Made by a program: the position numbers and the translations under genes
In this document: positions 1 to 8,817 of the stretch, piece after piece
How positions within the stretch are numbered: the first letter of the stretch is position 1
Layout: each line of letters opens with the position of its first letter
The notes under the pieces: generated by a model
Told to the model about the DNA's origin: nothing
What the model saw: the letters and a program-made list of their open reading frames with translations, nothing else
The model's database searches: none
From: Comamonadaceae bacterium CG12_big_fil_rev_8_21_14_0_65_59_15
GTDB lineage: Bacteria; Pseudomonadota; Gammaproteobacteria; Burkholderiales; Burkholderiaceae_C
Direction: 5' to 3'
Assembly: GCA_002786915.1 (NCBI GenBank)
Contig: PCUV01000020.1
Coordinates: 1 to 59,159, forward strand
DNA: 59,159 bases

Positions 1-2
1 TA

Positions 3-398
3 CACTGCCACTTTCAACCCGGTCAACCTGTAGGAAGTTTGAGATCAAACTGGCTTCGCTTCAGGCTCATACCTGAATTGGAAAATACTCCCCTGGAGCT
101 ACGCCCCTCGGTAATTCTGGTCGACGAGCCAGAACTGGGTTTGCACCCTTCGGCCATCACCCTGCTGGCGGGGATCATGCGGCAGACATCGGTTGAAACC
201 CAAATCATCGCGTCCACACAATCCCCCCTGCTCCTTGACCACTTTGACCCCGAAGACGTGCTGGTGGCCAACAGAGTTGACAGCGCCACCACCTTGACAC
301 GCCTGAGCAGCGCACCACTCAAGGACTGGTTAACCGACTACAGCCTTGGGCAGTTGTGGGAGAAAAACGAATTGGGCGGTCGCCCTCAGCCGGAGTAG
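3..398 (+). CDS. ABC-type AAA family ATPase, C-terminal part (cut by left window edge)
   Basis: Only the C-terminal part is in the window; the frame is open from base 3 and ends with TAG at 396-398. The stretch VILVDEPELGLHP is the Walker B plus D-loop of SMC/RecF-like ABC ATPases (AAA_21 type), and ASTQSPLLLDHF is the following strand that in this family leads to the switch-histidine region. Such proteins act as ATP-driven sensors in OLD- and PARIS-like defence pairs and in DNA repair. The residues just before ELRPSV do not resemble the usual signature-motif region, and the other two frames stop nearby, so the gene may be frameshifted or joined to foreign sequence near base 90. The 9-base gap to the DUF4276 gene suggests one operon. 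Confidence 0.7.
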   Translation, partial: HCHFQPGQPVGSLRSNWLRFRLIPELENTPLELRPSVILVDEPELGLHPSAITLLAGIMRQTSVETQIIASTQSPLLLDHFDPEDVLVANRVDSATTLTRLSSAPLKDWLTDYSLGQLWEKNELGGRPQPE

Positions 399-407
399 CC
401 CCCAGCC

Positions 408-1106
408 ATGGCTCGCCTGCTAGTCCACGTCGAAGGGCAAACCGAAGAAACTTTCGTGGAAGAGTTGCTGCGCCCCCACCTGCTGGCGCACGGTTTTACT
501 TCAGTTTCGGCCAAACTCATGGGCAACGCAAGACTGAGGGAGAACCGGGGCGGAGTCAAACCCTGGCCAGCGGTCAGAGATGACATTGCGCGCCACCTTA
601 TGAATGACAAAGGCTGCCATTCAACAACCATGGTTGACTACTACGCGCTGCCCCAAACCGGCCAAAAGGCTTGGCCTGGCCGCGCCGCAGCCAATGAACT
701 CCCCCACGACGACAAGGCCCGCACCGTGCAGGACGCGACTCTGGAGGACCTTGCCCAGCACCTGGGCATGGCAAAACAAGAGGTGCGCTTCGTCCCCTAT
801 GTGGTCATGCATGAATTTGAGGCCCTGCTGTTCAGCGACTGCACATCTTTTGCCGAGGGCATTGGCCGAAAAGAGCTGGGTGGTGAGTTTCAAAAAATAC
901 GGGATCAGTTTGCTACTCCTGAAGAAATCAACGATTCGCCCCTGACGGCACCCTCCAAACGCGTCGAAAAACTGGTTCCGGGGTATCAGAAGCCATTTTT
1001 GGGCAACCTGGCTGCTTTGGAAATTGGGTTGACGAGAATGAGGGAGGAATGCCCTCGGTTTGGGCTTTGGGTGGCGCGGCTTGAGTCAATCGCTGAGGTG
1101 GCTTGA
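408..1106 (+). CDS. DUF4276 family protein (TOPRIM-like)
   Basis: 232 residues, a normal length for DUF4276. The N-terminus LLVHVEGQTEETFVEELL carries the conserved acidic residue of a TOPRIM-like fold, TTMVDYYALP matches the family's second strand motif, and VMHEFEALLFSD is the conserved HEFEALLF block. DUF4276 genes are commonly found next to ABC-type ATPases, as here. By analogy with ATPase/TOPRIM pairs such as PARIS, a nuclease role triggered by the ATPase is possible, but this is inference. It starts 9 bases after the ATPase stop, and its stop overlaps the ATG of the next gene by one base, indicating translational coupling. Confidence 0.85.
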   Translation: MARLLVHVEGQTEETFVEELLRPHLLAHGFTSVSAKLMGNARLRENRGGVKPWPAVRDDIARHLMNDKGCHSTTMVDYYALPQTGQKAWPGRAAANELPHDDKARTVQDATLEDLAQHLGMAKQEVRFVPYVVMHEFEALLFSDCTSFAEGIGRKELGGEFQKIRDQFATPEEINDSPLTAPSKRVEKLVPGYQKPFLGNLAALEIGLTRMREECPRFGLWVARLESIAEVA

Positions 1107-1515
1107 TGCGAAACGAGCGTCTGAACCCAGTTGGCAGCCTCATGCTACGCACTAGAAGCCCCCGGACGCAAACGAACTGGCGGGCTTGTTGCGCAGTGGT
1201 AGTGCACGGCTCAAGGATGCACGCAACACCACACTGGCACTTGAAAGCCGGTTTGACCTGGCCTACAACGCCGCGCACTCTTTGTGTTTGGCAGCGTTGC
1301 GCCGCATGGGCTACCGCGCAGGCAATCGGTACATCGTGTTTCAAGTGCTACCGCACACGCTGGGCTTGGGGCATGAAGTGTGGCGGGTGCTGGACAAGTG
1401 CCACAATACACGCAACCTGGGCGAGTATGAAGGCTTGCTCGACGTGGATGAGCGGCTCGTGTCCGACCTGGTCACGGCCACACAAGCGGTTGCAAATGCG
1501 CTTGGTAAACCGTAA
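1106..1515 (+). pseudogene. HEPN-like small protein gene with a -1 frameshift
   Basis: The ATG at 1106 overlaps the DUF4276 stop and opens a frame starting MRNERLNPVGSLMLRTRSP. The typical body of a HEPN-like family (RFDLAYNAAHSLCLAALRRM, then HTLGLGHEVWRVLDKCH, then DVDERLVSDL) lies in the frame one base behind. The two frames join cleanly at a run of five C at 1159-1163; one more C would give an uninterrupted protein of about 136 residues. No ATG or GTG starts the second frame; its only start option is TTG at 1186. HEPN proteins are often RNases or partners in toxin-antitoxin and defence loci. This may be a true frameshift, a sequencing error, or a slippery site. Confidence 0.7.
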
Positions 1516-1540
1516 AACAGAGCAGCAGACTTGCGGCTGA

Positions 1541-2287
1541 TCAGGCCTTCGCGCCAGCCGCCTTGCGCCTCACATGCAAATGCGTCTGCACCGAATCGCC
1601 CTCGCCCAACTTCACTTCTTTCACCTCCAGATACGCCGCCTGCTGGCGGATCAGTTCGCCGAGTTTGGCTACACCGTAGTTGCGCGGGTCAAATGACGGG
1701 TGGCTGCGGTTGATCTGGCTGCCCAGGGCAGATAGCGTGGTCCAGCCGTCTTCGCGGGCGATGGCGTTCAAGGCGTTTAACACCATCGGCTTGAGCTTGG
1801 GCAGCTCGGCCACGGGCTCTTTGCCGGGTTTGGTTTCTTCGGGCTCGGTGCGCAAAATTTCGGTGTAGATGAACTTGTCGCACGCGGCCACAAAGGGCTC
1901 GGGCGTTTTGCGTTCGCCAAAGCCATAGACCACCAGCCCCGCCTCGCGGATGCGGGTGGCCAGGCGGGTGAAGTCGCTGTCGCTGCTCACCAGGCAAAAA
2001 CCGTCCACGCTGCCGGTGTGCAGCACGTCCATGGCGTCGATGATCAGGGCCGAGTCGGTGGCGTTTTTGCCGCTGGTGTAGGCAAACTGCTGGATCGGCT
2101 GGATGGCCATGGTGTGCAGCACGTCTTTCCAGCTCTTGAGGTTGGTGGTGGTCCAGTCGCCATAGGCCCGCTTGATGGTGGCCGTGCCGTAGCGCGACAC
2201 CTCAGCCATCAATTCCTGAATGACGGAGGCCTGCGCGTTGTCGGCGTCAATCAAGACGGCAAGCTTTGGGTTGGGGTTGGTGGCCAT
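1541..2287 (-). CDS. NYN domain protein with C-terminal OST-HTH/LOTUS domain
   Basis: 248 residues. The N-terminal half is a NYN (PIN-like) nuclease domain: AVLIDADNAQ near residue 10, NATDSALIIDAMDVLH in the middle and LVSSDSDFTRLATRIRE around residue 100 supply the acidic metal-binding residues. The C-terminal part, from about residue 165 to 230, matches an OST-HTH/LOTUS RNA-binding module (EDGWTTLSALGSQINR, then NYGVAKLGELI). The expected role is RNA cleavage or binding in the cytoplasm; the substrate is unknown. The gene converges with the HEPN-like gene. LabA/DUF88 family proteins of this build are widespread in Proteobacteria. Confidence 0.88.
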   Translation of the reverse strand: MATNPNPKLAVLIDADNAQASVIQELMAEVSRYGTATIKRAYGDWTTTNLKSWKDVLHTMAIQPIQQFAYTSGKNATDSALIIDAMDVLHTGSVDGFCLVSSDSDFTRLATRIREAGLVVYGFGERKTPEPFVAACDKFIYTEILRTEPEETKPGKEPVAELPKLKPMVLNALNAIAREDGWTTLSALGSQINRSHPSFDPRNYGVAKLGELIRQQAAYLEVKEVKLGEGDSVQTHLHVRRKAAGAKA

Positions 2288-2341
2288 GGGGTTATTCCCT
2301 GCTATTTAGTTTTGAACCTGCGGTTTTCTTGGCAACAACTT

Positions 2342-3262
2342 TTATGTCCTTTTGCAGACAAAATCCAACCCCGCACACAGCGCCGCCACCTGCGCGGCAT
2401 TGCATTGCTCTGGCGTGGCGCGGGGGCTGTCGGGGTAGACCTCGGTGGTCGTGGTGTAGGGTGCACCCGTAATACAGGTGCACAGACCCAGCGCTTTGAC
2501 GGCGTAGCGAATAACGCCTGGTGCCACCGCCAAGGCATCCAGAATCAGGCCTTGCGCATCCTCCGCTGCGACGTGGGTCACGCGCTCCACCGCAGCAAGG
2601 ATGGCCTGTTGAAACTCAGGCTGCGGGTTGGCCGCGTCATCCACCAAATAGAAACCGTCTGGAATGGTGCATGGCTCAAAGGGTTCACCGTCACGGGCGG
2701 CAAGCGCCGGCCTAAATTCTGATTCATCGGTGTCGGTGGTCTCGTGCAAGTCGATATGCGCCACAAATTGATTGCGCCACGGGGCAATCAAGCGCATCAA
2801 CGCAACACATTCTTGCGCCGGACTGTTGTCTCGAAATGATCGATTGGGATCCACTGCGTCATGGTTCCAGCGCTGGATGCGCTCATAAGCCCACGGGCTG
2901 ACGCAGGGGACAAGCAAAAAATTGACTTTCCGCTGATAGGCTTGCGCATGCGCCTCCAAAAATCGCAGCGCTCCGTGAACACCACTGGTTTCATAGCCGT
3001 GCACGCCCCCAGTAATCAATACGGCGGGCAGTTCTGGCCGCCACCCTTGGTTGCGCACAGCCACCAAAGCGTAGTGTTCATCTGCGTAAGACAAATCGCC
3101 GTAGCGTACGATTTCAAACTGTCTGGTTAGCTCTTCCACGCGGCGCAGTACATCTGCCGCGTAGCTACGCCGCCTCGACAGTTGCGCGCGCCAACACGCC
3201 AGGTCAGCGTCGCGCCAAGGTTGACCCGGCGTACCGACGGGGTAAAAAGACGGGCTCTTCAA
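2342..3262 (-). CDS. M14 family metallocarboxypeptidase (zinc peptidase)
   Basis: About 306 residues. GGVHGYETSG holds the zinc-binding His and Glu of the HxxE motif, DPNRSF is the substrate-binding Asn-Arg block, AHIDLHETTD supplies the third zinc ligand, and TEVYPDS near the C-terminus holds the catalytic Glu. These fix it as an M14 peptidase, or a succinylglutamate desuccinylase-like hydrolase. I start it at TTG 3262 (KSPSFYPVGTPGQPW), because that N-terminus is what I expect for the family and it leaves the upstream comFB gene intact. The longer option from TTG 3343 would overlap comFB by 47 bases. No signal peptide is visible. Confidence 0.85.
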   Translation of the reverse strand: MKSPSFYPVGTPGQPWRDADLACWRAQLSRRRSYAADVLRRVEELTRQFEIVRYGDLSYADEHYALVAVRNQGWRPELPAVLITGGVHGYETSGVHGALRFLEAHAQAYQRKVNFLLVPCVSPWAYERIQRWNHDAVDPNRSFRDNSPAQECVALMRLIAPWRNQFVAHIDLHETTDTDESEFRPALAARDGEPFEPCTIPDGFYLVDDAANPQPEFQQAILAAVERVTHVAAEDAQGLILDALAVAPGVIRYAVKALGLCTCITGAPYTTTTEVYPDSPRATPEQCNAAQVAALCAGLDFVCKRT

Positions 3263-3296
3263 GGTCGTAAGCGCAAATAGCGCACGGTGCGGTTGG

Positions 3297-3584
3297 TCAG
3301 GTCGAGACCAGAGGGCGATTAGCGCGCTGTCCGACGTAAGCAAAAGCGTACGACAGTGCCTCGTCTATCGCTTTATCCATGGCTGTGCGTTCTTTCTCGG
3401 TGAGATAAAACATCATGTCAACATCATGCCGAACATAACGCACAGGCAAACGGTTCAGCGTCATGCAAGCCACATCGGCCAGCATGCCAGAGTCGAAGTC
3501 AGGGTGAGAGGTGGAGAGCCTGGCAACGGCTTCAAAAACAACGCGCTCGTGGTAATTGTGAACCTGCTCAAAATCAAAAGCCAT
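3297..3584 (-). CDS. ComFB family protein
   Basis: 95 residues. The pattern VHNYHERVVFEAV, then LADVACMTLNRLPVRYVRHDVDMMFYLTEKER in consecutive blocks, is the ComFB (late competence development) family. Members have been reported as cyclic dinucleotide receptors in some bacteria; that is knowledge about the family, not visible here. The gene is upstream of and co-directional with the M14 peptidase gene, 34 bases from its assigned start, so they may share a transcript. If it does bind c-di-GMP it would be one more element of c-di-GMP signalling in this window. Confidence 0.85.
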   Translation of the reverse strand: MAFDFEQVHNYHERVVFEAVARLSTSHPDFDSGMLADVACMTLNRLPVRYVRHDVDMMFYLTEKERTAMDKAIDEALSYAFAYVGQRANRPLVST

Positions 3585-3854
3585 GGTTTTTGCCCTGTGT
3601 CAGCGCCCATCTTGTTATGCCATCACTCGGCATAAACCCTGAGCGACATTGATCAAAACTCGGCTGTAATATACCGCACTATTTCCTTTTCAGGTGATGC
3701 TTGAGAGCTACGAAAGATGTAGCGTTGCAGAAATTTTGCGATATAGTTAAGCATTACCAAGTGAAATTGCGGATTGACCTGGGTGCTCTGAAACCAAACG
3801 GTCAACTCGTGTCGTATTGAAGTCAGACCGCCAAAACCCAAGGAGACCCCTTAC

Positions 3855-4166
3855 ATGAGTACCAAAGAAAGTGCTGCCATCGGTCAATTGCTCAGCCTGC
3901 TGGAGTCGCGTTACGCCATCCGTGTGCTGTGGGCGCTTAAAGATGGGCATCCGCAAACCTTCCGCCTGCTGCAAGACAGCGTGGGCAGCATCACGCCCAA
4001 CACGCTCAATACCCGCATCAAGGAATTGCGTGAAGCCGGTCTGATGGATCATGGCCCGCACGGCTACATCGTGACTCACCTGGGCAGTGACCTGCTCAAA
4101 CGCATGGGTGACCTGTCGGCATTCGCCACCAAGTGGGCCACTGCCCAAGCCAAGAAAAAAGCCTGA
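3855..4166 (+). CDS. HxlR-like winged-helix transcriptional regulator
   Basis: 103 residues forming a single winged-helix domain: [20 protein letters not shown] (helix 1-2), [18 protein letters not shown] (recognition helix) and the wing [13 protein letters not shown]. This order is typical of HxlR/MarR-like DNA-binding proteins. A strong ribosome binding site AGGAGA lies 9 bases before the ATG. It lacks the usual N-terminal HxlR cysteine, so redox sensing is not suggested. It is followed after 23 bases by the FKBP gene, and both may form an operon. Its targets are unknown. Confidence 0.8.
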   Translation: MSTKESAAIGQLLSLLESRYAIRVLWALKDGHPQTFRLLQDSVGSITPNTLNTRIKELREAGLMDHGPHGYIVTHLGSDLLKRMGDLSAFATKWATAQAKKKA

Positions 4167-4189
4167 TCTTTGGTTACGTTTTAATCTGC

Positions 4190-4546
4190 ATGACTCGCAT
4201 AACCACCGCCTCCGGGCTCGAATATAAAGACACCGTGGCTGGTGAAGGCGCTGCCGCCAGCGTCGGCCAGCGTGTCACCGTGCACTACACCGGATGGCTT
4301 TATCCAGACGGTACACAGGGTAGCAAGTTTGACTCCAGTCTGGATCGACGTGACCCCTTCAGCTTTCATCTGGGCGCGGGCAGGGTGATCGCGGGTTGGG
4401 ACGAAGGTGTGGCCGGCATGTGCGTCGGGGGCAAACGTACGCTCATCATCCCGCCACATCTGGGTTATGGTGCCCGTGGCGCAGGCGGCGTCATTCCAGG
4501 CAATGCTACTCTCAAATTTGATGTAGAGCTGCTGTCCGTCGGCTGA
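4190..4546 (+). CDS. FKBP-type peptidyl-prolyl cis-trans isomerase
   Basis: 118 residues, a single FKBP domain with no signal peptide, so cytoplasmic. [42 protein letters not shown] and [18 protein letters not shown] are the canonical FKBP segments, including the active-site Tyr, Asp, Phe and Trp positions. It catalyses proline isomerisation during protein folding, which fits its place directly upstream of grpE-dnaK-dnaJ. The ATG at 4190 is preferred: an earlier in-frame start would overlap the regulator gene and add residues foreign to the family. Confidence 0.93.
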   Translation: MTRITTASGLEYKDTVAGEGAAASVGQRVTVHYTGWLYPDGTQGSKFDSSLDRRDPFSFHLGAGRVIAGWDEGVAGMCVGGKRTLIIPPHLGYGARGAGGVIPGNATLKFDVELLSVG

Positions 4547-4625
4547 CCCGTTAAAGCTGGTCGAGCTCCGGAGCCTGGCGCTGCAAGCCTGTTGAGCAGC
4601 GCCGTGTCATTTTTTTGCGTCTACT

Positions 4626-4653
4626 CTTGAATATGTCGCTGCCAGCGCTATTT
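4626..4653 (+). promoter_or_regulatory. Sigma-32-like heat-shock promoter upstream of grpE
   Basis: CTTGAA at 4626-4631 matches the sigma-32 -35 core and CGCTATTT at 4646-4653 partly matches the -10 element, with a 14-base spacer. It lies about 35 bases before the grpE ATG. The -10 match is imperfect, so this is a candidate. Confidence 0.45.
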
Positions 4654-4688
4654 AACTTTTATCTTTTTTTCCGAATCTGTCCAATCGC

Positions 4689-5276
4689 ATGACCGAACTA
4701 ACCGCTCCCAACGCCCCTACGCCCCCTGCCGAAGCTTCCGCTGCACCCTCTGAAATCAACCTATCGGGCATGGGCGACATGGCCGCTGTCATGGCCAACT
4801 ACGAAGCCGACGAACTTGCCAAATGCCAAGCTGAACTGGCGCAATTGCAGGCCAAGAGTGCTGATTTGGCGGATCAATTTTTGCGTGCCAAAGCAGATGC
4901 CGAAAACGCCCGCCGACGCGCCGAAGATGACATCGCCAAGAGCCGTAAATTTGCCGTAGAAGGGTTTGCTGAGAGTTTGCTGCCGGTGGTGGACAGCCTG
5001 GAAGCCGGGCTTGCCATCCAGGACGCCACGCTCGAGCAGATTCGTGAGGGCGCCCAGGCTACGCTGCGCCAGCTGCTGGCGGCGCTGGAGCGCAACAAGG
5101 TGATCGTCGTCAACCCGGCACCCAGCACCAAATTCGATCCGCACCAACACCAGGCCATCAGCGTGGTGCCGTCTGACCAAGAGGCCAATTCGGTCGTTAC
5201 GGTGCTACAAAAAGGCTATCTTATTTCCGAGCGCGTGTTGCGCCCGGCACTGGTCACGGTCGCGGCAGCCAAATAA
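4689..5276 (+). CDS. grpE: Nucleotide exchange factor GrpE
   Basis: 195 residues. The long N-terminal coiled coil (about residues 35-85; [20 protein letters not shown] and [20 protein letters not shown]) is followed by the beta-domain ending in [20 protein letters not shown] and a typical GrpE C-terminus ([11 protein letters not shown]). GrpE drives ADP release from DnaK. The gene is 80 bases upstream of dnaK on the same strand, and its own heat-shock-like promoter candidate is upstream. Confidence 0.97.
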   Translation: MTELTAPNAPTPPAEASAAPSEINLSGMGDMAAVMANYEADELAKCQAELAQLQAKSADLADQFLRAKADAENARRRAEDDIAKSRKFAVEGFAESLLPVVDSLEAGLAIQDATLEQIREGAQATLRQLLAALERNKVIVVNPAPSTKFDPHQHQAISVVPSDQEANSVVTVLQKGYLISERVLRPALVTVAAAK

Positions 5277-5289
5277 AAGCCCAGCGCGG

Positions 5290-5315
5290 CTTGAAATCAA
5301 TCGAGTCACCCGCAA
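5290..5315 (+). promoter_or_regulatory. Second sigma-32-like promoter, upstream of dnaK
   Basis: CTTGAAA at 5290-5296 is a full match to the sigma-32 -35 element. After 12 bases comes CCCGCAA (5309-5315), a weak -10. Its position between grpE and dnaK suggests an extra dnaK promoter. A clear ribosome binding site, TAGGAG, follows just before the dnaK ATG. Confidence 0.4.
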
Positions 5316-5356
5316 GTGACGCACATCCAACCAATCTGATTATCTAGGAGTTCAAC

Positions 5357-7300
5357 ATGGGAAGAATCATCGGTATCGACCTGGGCACCACCAACAGCTG
5401 CGTGGCCATCATGGAAGGCAACAACGCCAAGGTGATCGAAAACGCCGAGGGCGCGCGCACCACGCCGTCCATCATTGCCTACCAGGAAGACGGCGAGGTG
5501 CTGGTGGGTGCGTCGGCCAAGCGTCAGGCGGTGACCAACCCCAAGAACACCCTGTACGCGGTCAAACGCCTGATAGGGCGCAAGTTCATCGAAAAAGAAG
5601 TTCAAAAAGACATCGATCTGATGCCCTTCAAAATCAGCGCGGCAGACAACGGCGACGCCTGGGTCGAGGTGCGTGGCAATCGACTGGCACCGCAGCAAAT
5701 CAGCGCCGATGTGCTGCGTAAGATGAAGAAAACGGCCGAAGACTATCTGGGCGAGCCGGTGACAGAAGCCGTCATCACGGTGCCGGCCTATTTCAATGAC
5801 GCGCAGCGCCAGGCCACCAAAGACGCCGGGCGCATCGCCGGGCTGGAAGTCAAGCGCATCATCAACGAACCTACCGCTGCGGCGCTGGCCTTTGGCCTGG
5901 ACAAAAACGAAAAAGGCGACCGCAAGATCGTGGTCTATGACTTGGGTGGCGGCACGTTTGACGTGTCCATCATTGAAATTGCCGACGTGGAAGGTGAAAA
6001 GCAGTTTGAAGTGCTCTCCACCAACGGCGACACCTTCCTGGGCGGCGAAGACTTTGACCAGCGCATCATCGACTACATCATCGCCGAGTTCAAGAAAGAA
6101 CAAGGCGTGGATTTGTCCAAAGACGTGCTGGCCCTGCAACGCCTGAAAGAGGCCGCTGAAAAAGCCAAGATCGAACTTTCCAGCAGCGCCCAGACCGACA
6201 TCAACCTGCCCTACATCACGGCCGACGCCAGTGGTCCCAAGCACCTCAGCATCAAACTGACCCGCTCCAAGCTCGAATCGCTGGTCGAAGAGCTGATCGA
6301 ACGCACCATTGCACCGTGCCGTACCGCGCTGAAAGACGCGGGTGTGAGCATCGGTGACCTCCATGACGTGATTCTGGTCGGCGGCATGACGCGCATGCCC
6401 AAGGTGCAAGAAAAGGTCAAAGAGCTGTTTGGCCGTGAACCGCGCAAAGACGTCAACCCCGACGAAGCGGTGGCCGTGGGTGCTGCTATCCAGGGCCAGG
6501 TGCTTTCGGGCGACCGCAGCGACGTGTTGTTGCTGGATGTGACACCGCTGTCGTTGGGCATTGAAACGCTGGGGGGTGTCATGACCAAAATGATCGCCAA
6601 AAACACGACCATCCCGACCAAGTTTGCCCAAACCTTTTCTACCGCAGACGACAACCAGCCTGCCGTGACGATCAAGGTATTTCAGGGTGAGCGTGACATT
6701 GCGGCTGGCAACAAGCTGCTGGGCGAGTTCAATCTGGAAGGCATTCCTCCGGCGGCGCGTGGCATCCCGCAAATTGAAGTGTCGTTTGACATTGACGCCA
6801 ACGGCATTCTGCATGTGGGTGCCAAGGACAAAGGCACCGGTAAAGAAAACAAGATCACGATCAAGGCTAATTCAGGTCTGTCCGAGTCGGAAATCCAGCA
6901 GATGGTGAAAGACGCCGAGCTCAACGCTGCGGACGACAAGAAAAAGCTCGAAATGGTGCAAGCCAAGAATCAGGGTGAGGCTACGGTGCACAGTGTCAAA
7001 AAGAGCCTGGCCGAATATGGCGACAAGATCGACGCGTCTGAAAAGGAAAAAATAGAAGCTGCCATCAAAGAGCTTGAAGAAGCGCTCAAAGGCGACAGCA
7101 AAGCCGCCATCGACGACAAGAGCGCGGCGCTGATGACAACCAGCCAGAAACTGGGTGAAAAGATGTACGCCGACATGCAGGCCAAGCAAGGCGACGACGC
7201 AGCACAGGCTGCCCCGCAAGGCGGTGAGGCGCACCAGGGTAGCGCCACGCAAGACGACAATGTCGTGGACGCCGAGGTGAAGGAAGTCAAAAAGCCCTGA
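5357..7300 (+). CDS. dnaK: Molecular chaperone DnaK (Hsp70)
   Basis: 647 residues, full length. It opens with [20 protein letters not shown] (phosphate-1 motif); [14 protein letters not shown] is phosphate-2, [14 protein letters not shown] the adenosine motif, and [14 protein letters not shown] starts the substrate-binding domain after the linker VLLLDV. The C-terminal tail ends [13 protein letters not shown], the betaproteobacterial form of the EEVD-like tail. With GrpE and DnaJ it forms the main cytoplasmic folding machine. Long open frames on the complementary strand are the antisense ORFs commonly seen opposite dnaK. Confidence 0.99.
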   Translation: MGRIIGIDLGTTNSCVAIMEGNNAKVIENAEGARTTPSIIAYQEDGEVLVGASAKRQAVTNPKNTLYAVKRLIGRKFIEKEVQKDIDLMPFKISAADNGDAWVEVRGNRLAPQQISADVLRKMKKTAEDYLGEPVTEAVITVPAYFNDAQRQATKDAGRIAGLEVKRIINEPTAAALAFGLDKNEKGDRKIVVYDLGGGTFDVSIIEIADVEGEKQFEVLSTNGDTFLGGEDFDQRIIDYIIAEFKKEQGVDLSKDVLALQRLKEAAEKAKIELSSSAQTDINLPYITADASGPKHLSIKLTRSKLESLVEELIERTIAPCRTALKDAGVSIGDLHDVILVGGMTRMPKVQEKVKELFGREPRKDVNPDEAVAVGAAIQGQVLSGDRSDVLLLDVTPLSLGIETLGGVMTKMIAKNTTIPTKFAQTFSTADDNQPAVTIKVFQGERDIAAGNKLLGEFNLEGIPPAARGIPQIEVSFDIDANGILHVGAKDKGTGKENKITIKANSGLSESEIQQMVKDAELNAADDKKKLEMVQAKNQGEATVHSVKKSLAEYGDKIDASEKEKIEAAIKELEEALKGDSKAAIDDKSAALMTTSQKLGEKMYADMQAKQGDDAAQAAPQGGEAHQGSATQDDNVVDAEVKEVKKP

Positions 7301-7341
7301 TCTTCAGACTGCCAGACGACTTGTTGACACCAGACAACACG

Positions 7342-7380
7342 CGCCGCGCTGAAGACCCATCGGCTTCAACGCGGCGTTTG
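7342..7380 (+). terminator. GC-rich hairpin between dnaK and dnaJ
   Basis: Arms at 7342-7354 and 7364-7376 (CGCCGCGCTGAAG with CTTCAACGCGGCG) pair over 13 bases with one mismatch around a 9-base loop, followed only by TTTG. The short T tract suggests an attenuator or mRNA-stabilising hairpin more than a full terminator; dnaJ follows 27 bases later. Confidence 0.5.
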
Positions 7381-7406
7381 CATTGAAACCAGGCACGACG
7401 AACACC

Positions 7407-8540
7407 ATGTCAAAAAGAGATTACTACGAAGTGCTGGGCGTTCCCAAGAACGCATCGGACGAAGAAATCAAGAAGGCGTATCGCAAGCTGGCGATGAAGC
7501 ACCACCCAGACCGCAATCAGGGTGACGCAGCCAAAGCAGCCGAAGAAAAATTCAAGGAGGCCAAAGAAGCCTACGAGATGCTGTCTGATGCGCAGAAGCG
7601 CGCCGCTTACGATCAGCACGGCTTTGCCGGGGTGGACCCGAACATGCGCGGTGGCCCGGGTGGCGCCGAGGCCTATGGTGGTTTTGCCGAGGCGTTTGGC
7701 GATATTTTTGGCGATATGTTCGGCCAGCAACGCGGCCGCGCCGGGGGGCGTCAGGTGTATCGTGGCAGCGACCTGAGCTACGCCATGGAAATCACCCTGG
7801 AAGAAGCCGCGCACGGCAAAGAGGCGCAGATTCGCATCCCCAGCTGGGACAACTGCGACACCTGCCACGGCAGCGGTGCCAAGCCGGGCACGCAGGCCAA
7901 GACCTGTGGCACGTGCGGCGGCAGCGGCGCGGTGCAGATGCGCCAGGGGTTTTTCAGCGTTCAGCAAACTTGCCCCACGTGTCGTGGTTCGGGCCGCGTG
8001 ATTGCCGAGCCCTGCACGGCCTGCCACGGCCAGGGCAAGATCAAAAAGCAAAAAACGCTGGAGGTCAAAATCCCGGCGGGCATCGACAGTGGCATGCGCA
8101 TACGCAGCGCCGGCAATGGTGAGCCGGGCACCAACGGCGGCCCACCCGGCGACCTGTACATTGAGATACGGCTTAAAAAGCACGACATTTTTGAACGCGA
8201 CGGCGATGACCTGCATTGCACCGTCCCCATCAGCATCATCACCGCCACTTTGGGCGGCGAAATCGACGTGCCTACGCTGGCGGGCAAGGCGGCCATTGAC
8301 ATCCCGGAAGGCACCCAAACCGGCAAGCAGTTCCGTCTGCGCGGCAAGGGCATCAAGGGTGTACGCAGCAGCTATCCTGGTGACCTGTACTGCCACATCT
8401 TGGTGGAAACACCGGTCAAACTGACTGAGCACCAACGCAAGCTGCTGCGTGAGCTCGACGAATCGCTCAAAAAGGGGGGCGGCAAGCATTCGCCTTCGGG
8501 TGACAGCTGGACCGATCGGCTGCGCAGCTTTTTTAGCTGA
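7407..8540 (+). CDS. dnaJ: Molecular chaperone DnaJ (Hsp40)
   Basis: 377 residues. The J-domain ([20 protein letters not shown], with the HPD triad in KHHPDRNQ) is followed by a Gly/Phe-rich linker, four zinc-finger repeats ([32 protein letters not shown]) and the C-terminal substrate-binding beta domains. It stimulates DnaK ATPase and delivers clients. I chose the ATG at 7407, which gives the conserved [12 protein letters not shown] start; an upstream TTG would add eight residues not found in the family. Confidence 0.98.
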   Translation: MSKRDYYEVLGVPKNASDEEIKKAYRKLAMKHHPDRNQGDAAKAAEEKFKEAKEAYEMLSDAQKRAAYDQHGFAGVDPNMRGGPGGAEAYGGFAEAFGDIFGDMFGQQRGRAGGRQVYRGSDLSYAMEITLEEAAHGKEAQIRIPSWDNCDTCHGSGAKPGTQAKTCGTCGGSGAVQMRQGFFSVQQTCPTCRGSGRVIAEPCTACHGQGKIKKQKTLEVKIPAGIDSGMRIRSAGNGEPGTNGGPPGDLYIEIRLKKHDIFERDGDDLHCTVPISIITATLGGEIDVPTLAGKAAIDIPEGTQTGKQFRLRGKGIKGVRSSYPGDLYCHILVETPVKLTEHQRKLLRELDESLKKGGGKHSPSGDSWTDRLRSFFS

Positions 8541-8585
8541 TGCCGTCGCACCTGCGGCAGCGCATGCCGCACAATCAAGCCACAC

Positions 8586-8612
8586 CCGGCCCGCTGCCGG
8601 ATGTTGTTTTTT
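8586..8612 (+). terminator. Rho-independent terminator after dnaJ
   Basis: CCGGC (8586-8590) pairs with GCCGG (8596-8600) around a 5-base loop, followed by ATGTTGTTTTTT. It ends the grpE-dnaK-dnaJ unit just before the long palindrome. Confidence 0.6.
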
Positions 8613-8620
8613 GACCCTTC

Positions 8621-8797
8621 AACCGAGAAAATCCATTAGGGCGTGGGATGGCAGCGCGGGCAGTTGCGAGCCAGTTTCGTTCCGACTGCGAAGCCTGTAG
8701 CCGTAGCTACAGGCGACAAAGAGGGGCGAAAATGGCCGCAAATGCGCCGCTGACACCCACGCAGCACCGAAGGTGCGCCTAAAGGATTTTCTCGGTT
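8621..8797. repeat. 177-bp imperfect palindromic element (MITE-like or structured RNA)
   Basis: The ends are perfect 14-bp inverted repeats: AACCGAGAAAATCC at 8621-8634 and its complement at 8784-8797. Inside, the arms remain partly complementary: GCGTGGG (8641-8647) against CCCACGC, then matching blocks around CAGCG, TTGCG and TTTCG. The centre is a perfect 8-bp stem, CCTGTAGC (8694-8701) with GCTACAGG (8706-8713), closed by a CGTA loop. The whole unit could fold as one long hairpin. No protein is encoded. It ends about 20 bases before the start codon of the beta-CASP gene, so it may lie in that gene's leader. Confidence 0.75.
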
Positions 8798-8817
8798 CCA
8801 CCCGAGGAGATCGCACT

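Noticed and set aside
3653..3841. 62-residue minus-strand frame in the comFB-HxlR gap
   Set aside because: No ribosome binding site or family resemblance; it covers the likely regulator promoter and looks non-coding.
5306..6814. 502-residue open frame antisense to dnaK
   Set aside because: It mirrors the well-known long antisense ORFs opposite dnaK caused by its codon bias; the product is His/Asp/Val-rich without domains, and dnaK is certain.
7410..8585. 391-residue open frame antisense to dnaJ
   Set aside because: Ala/Leu-rich shadow of dnaJ codon usage with no recognisable domain or start signal.
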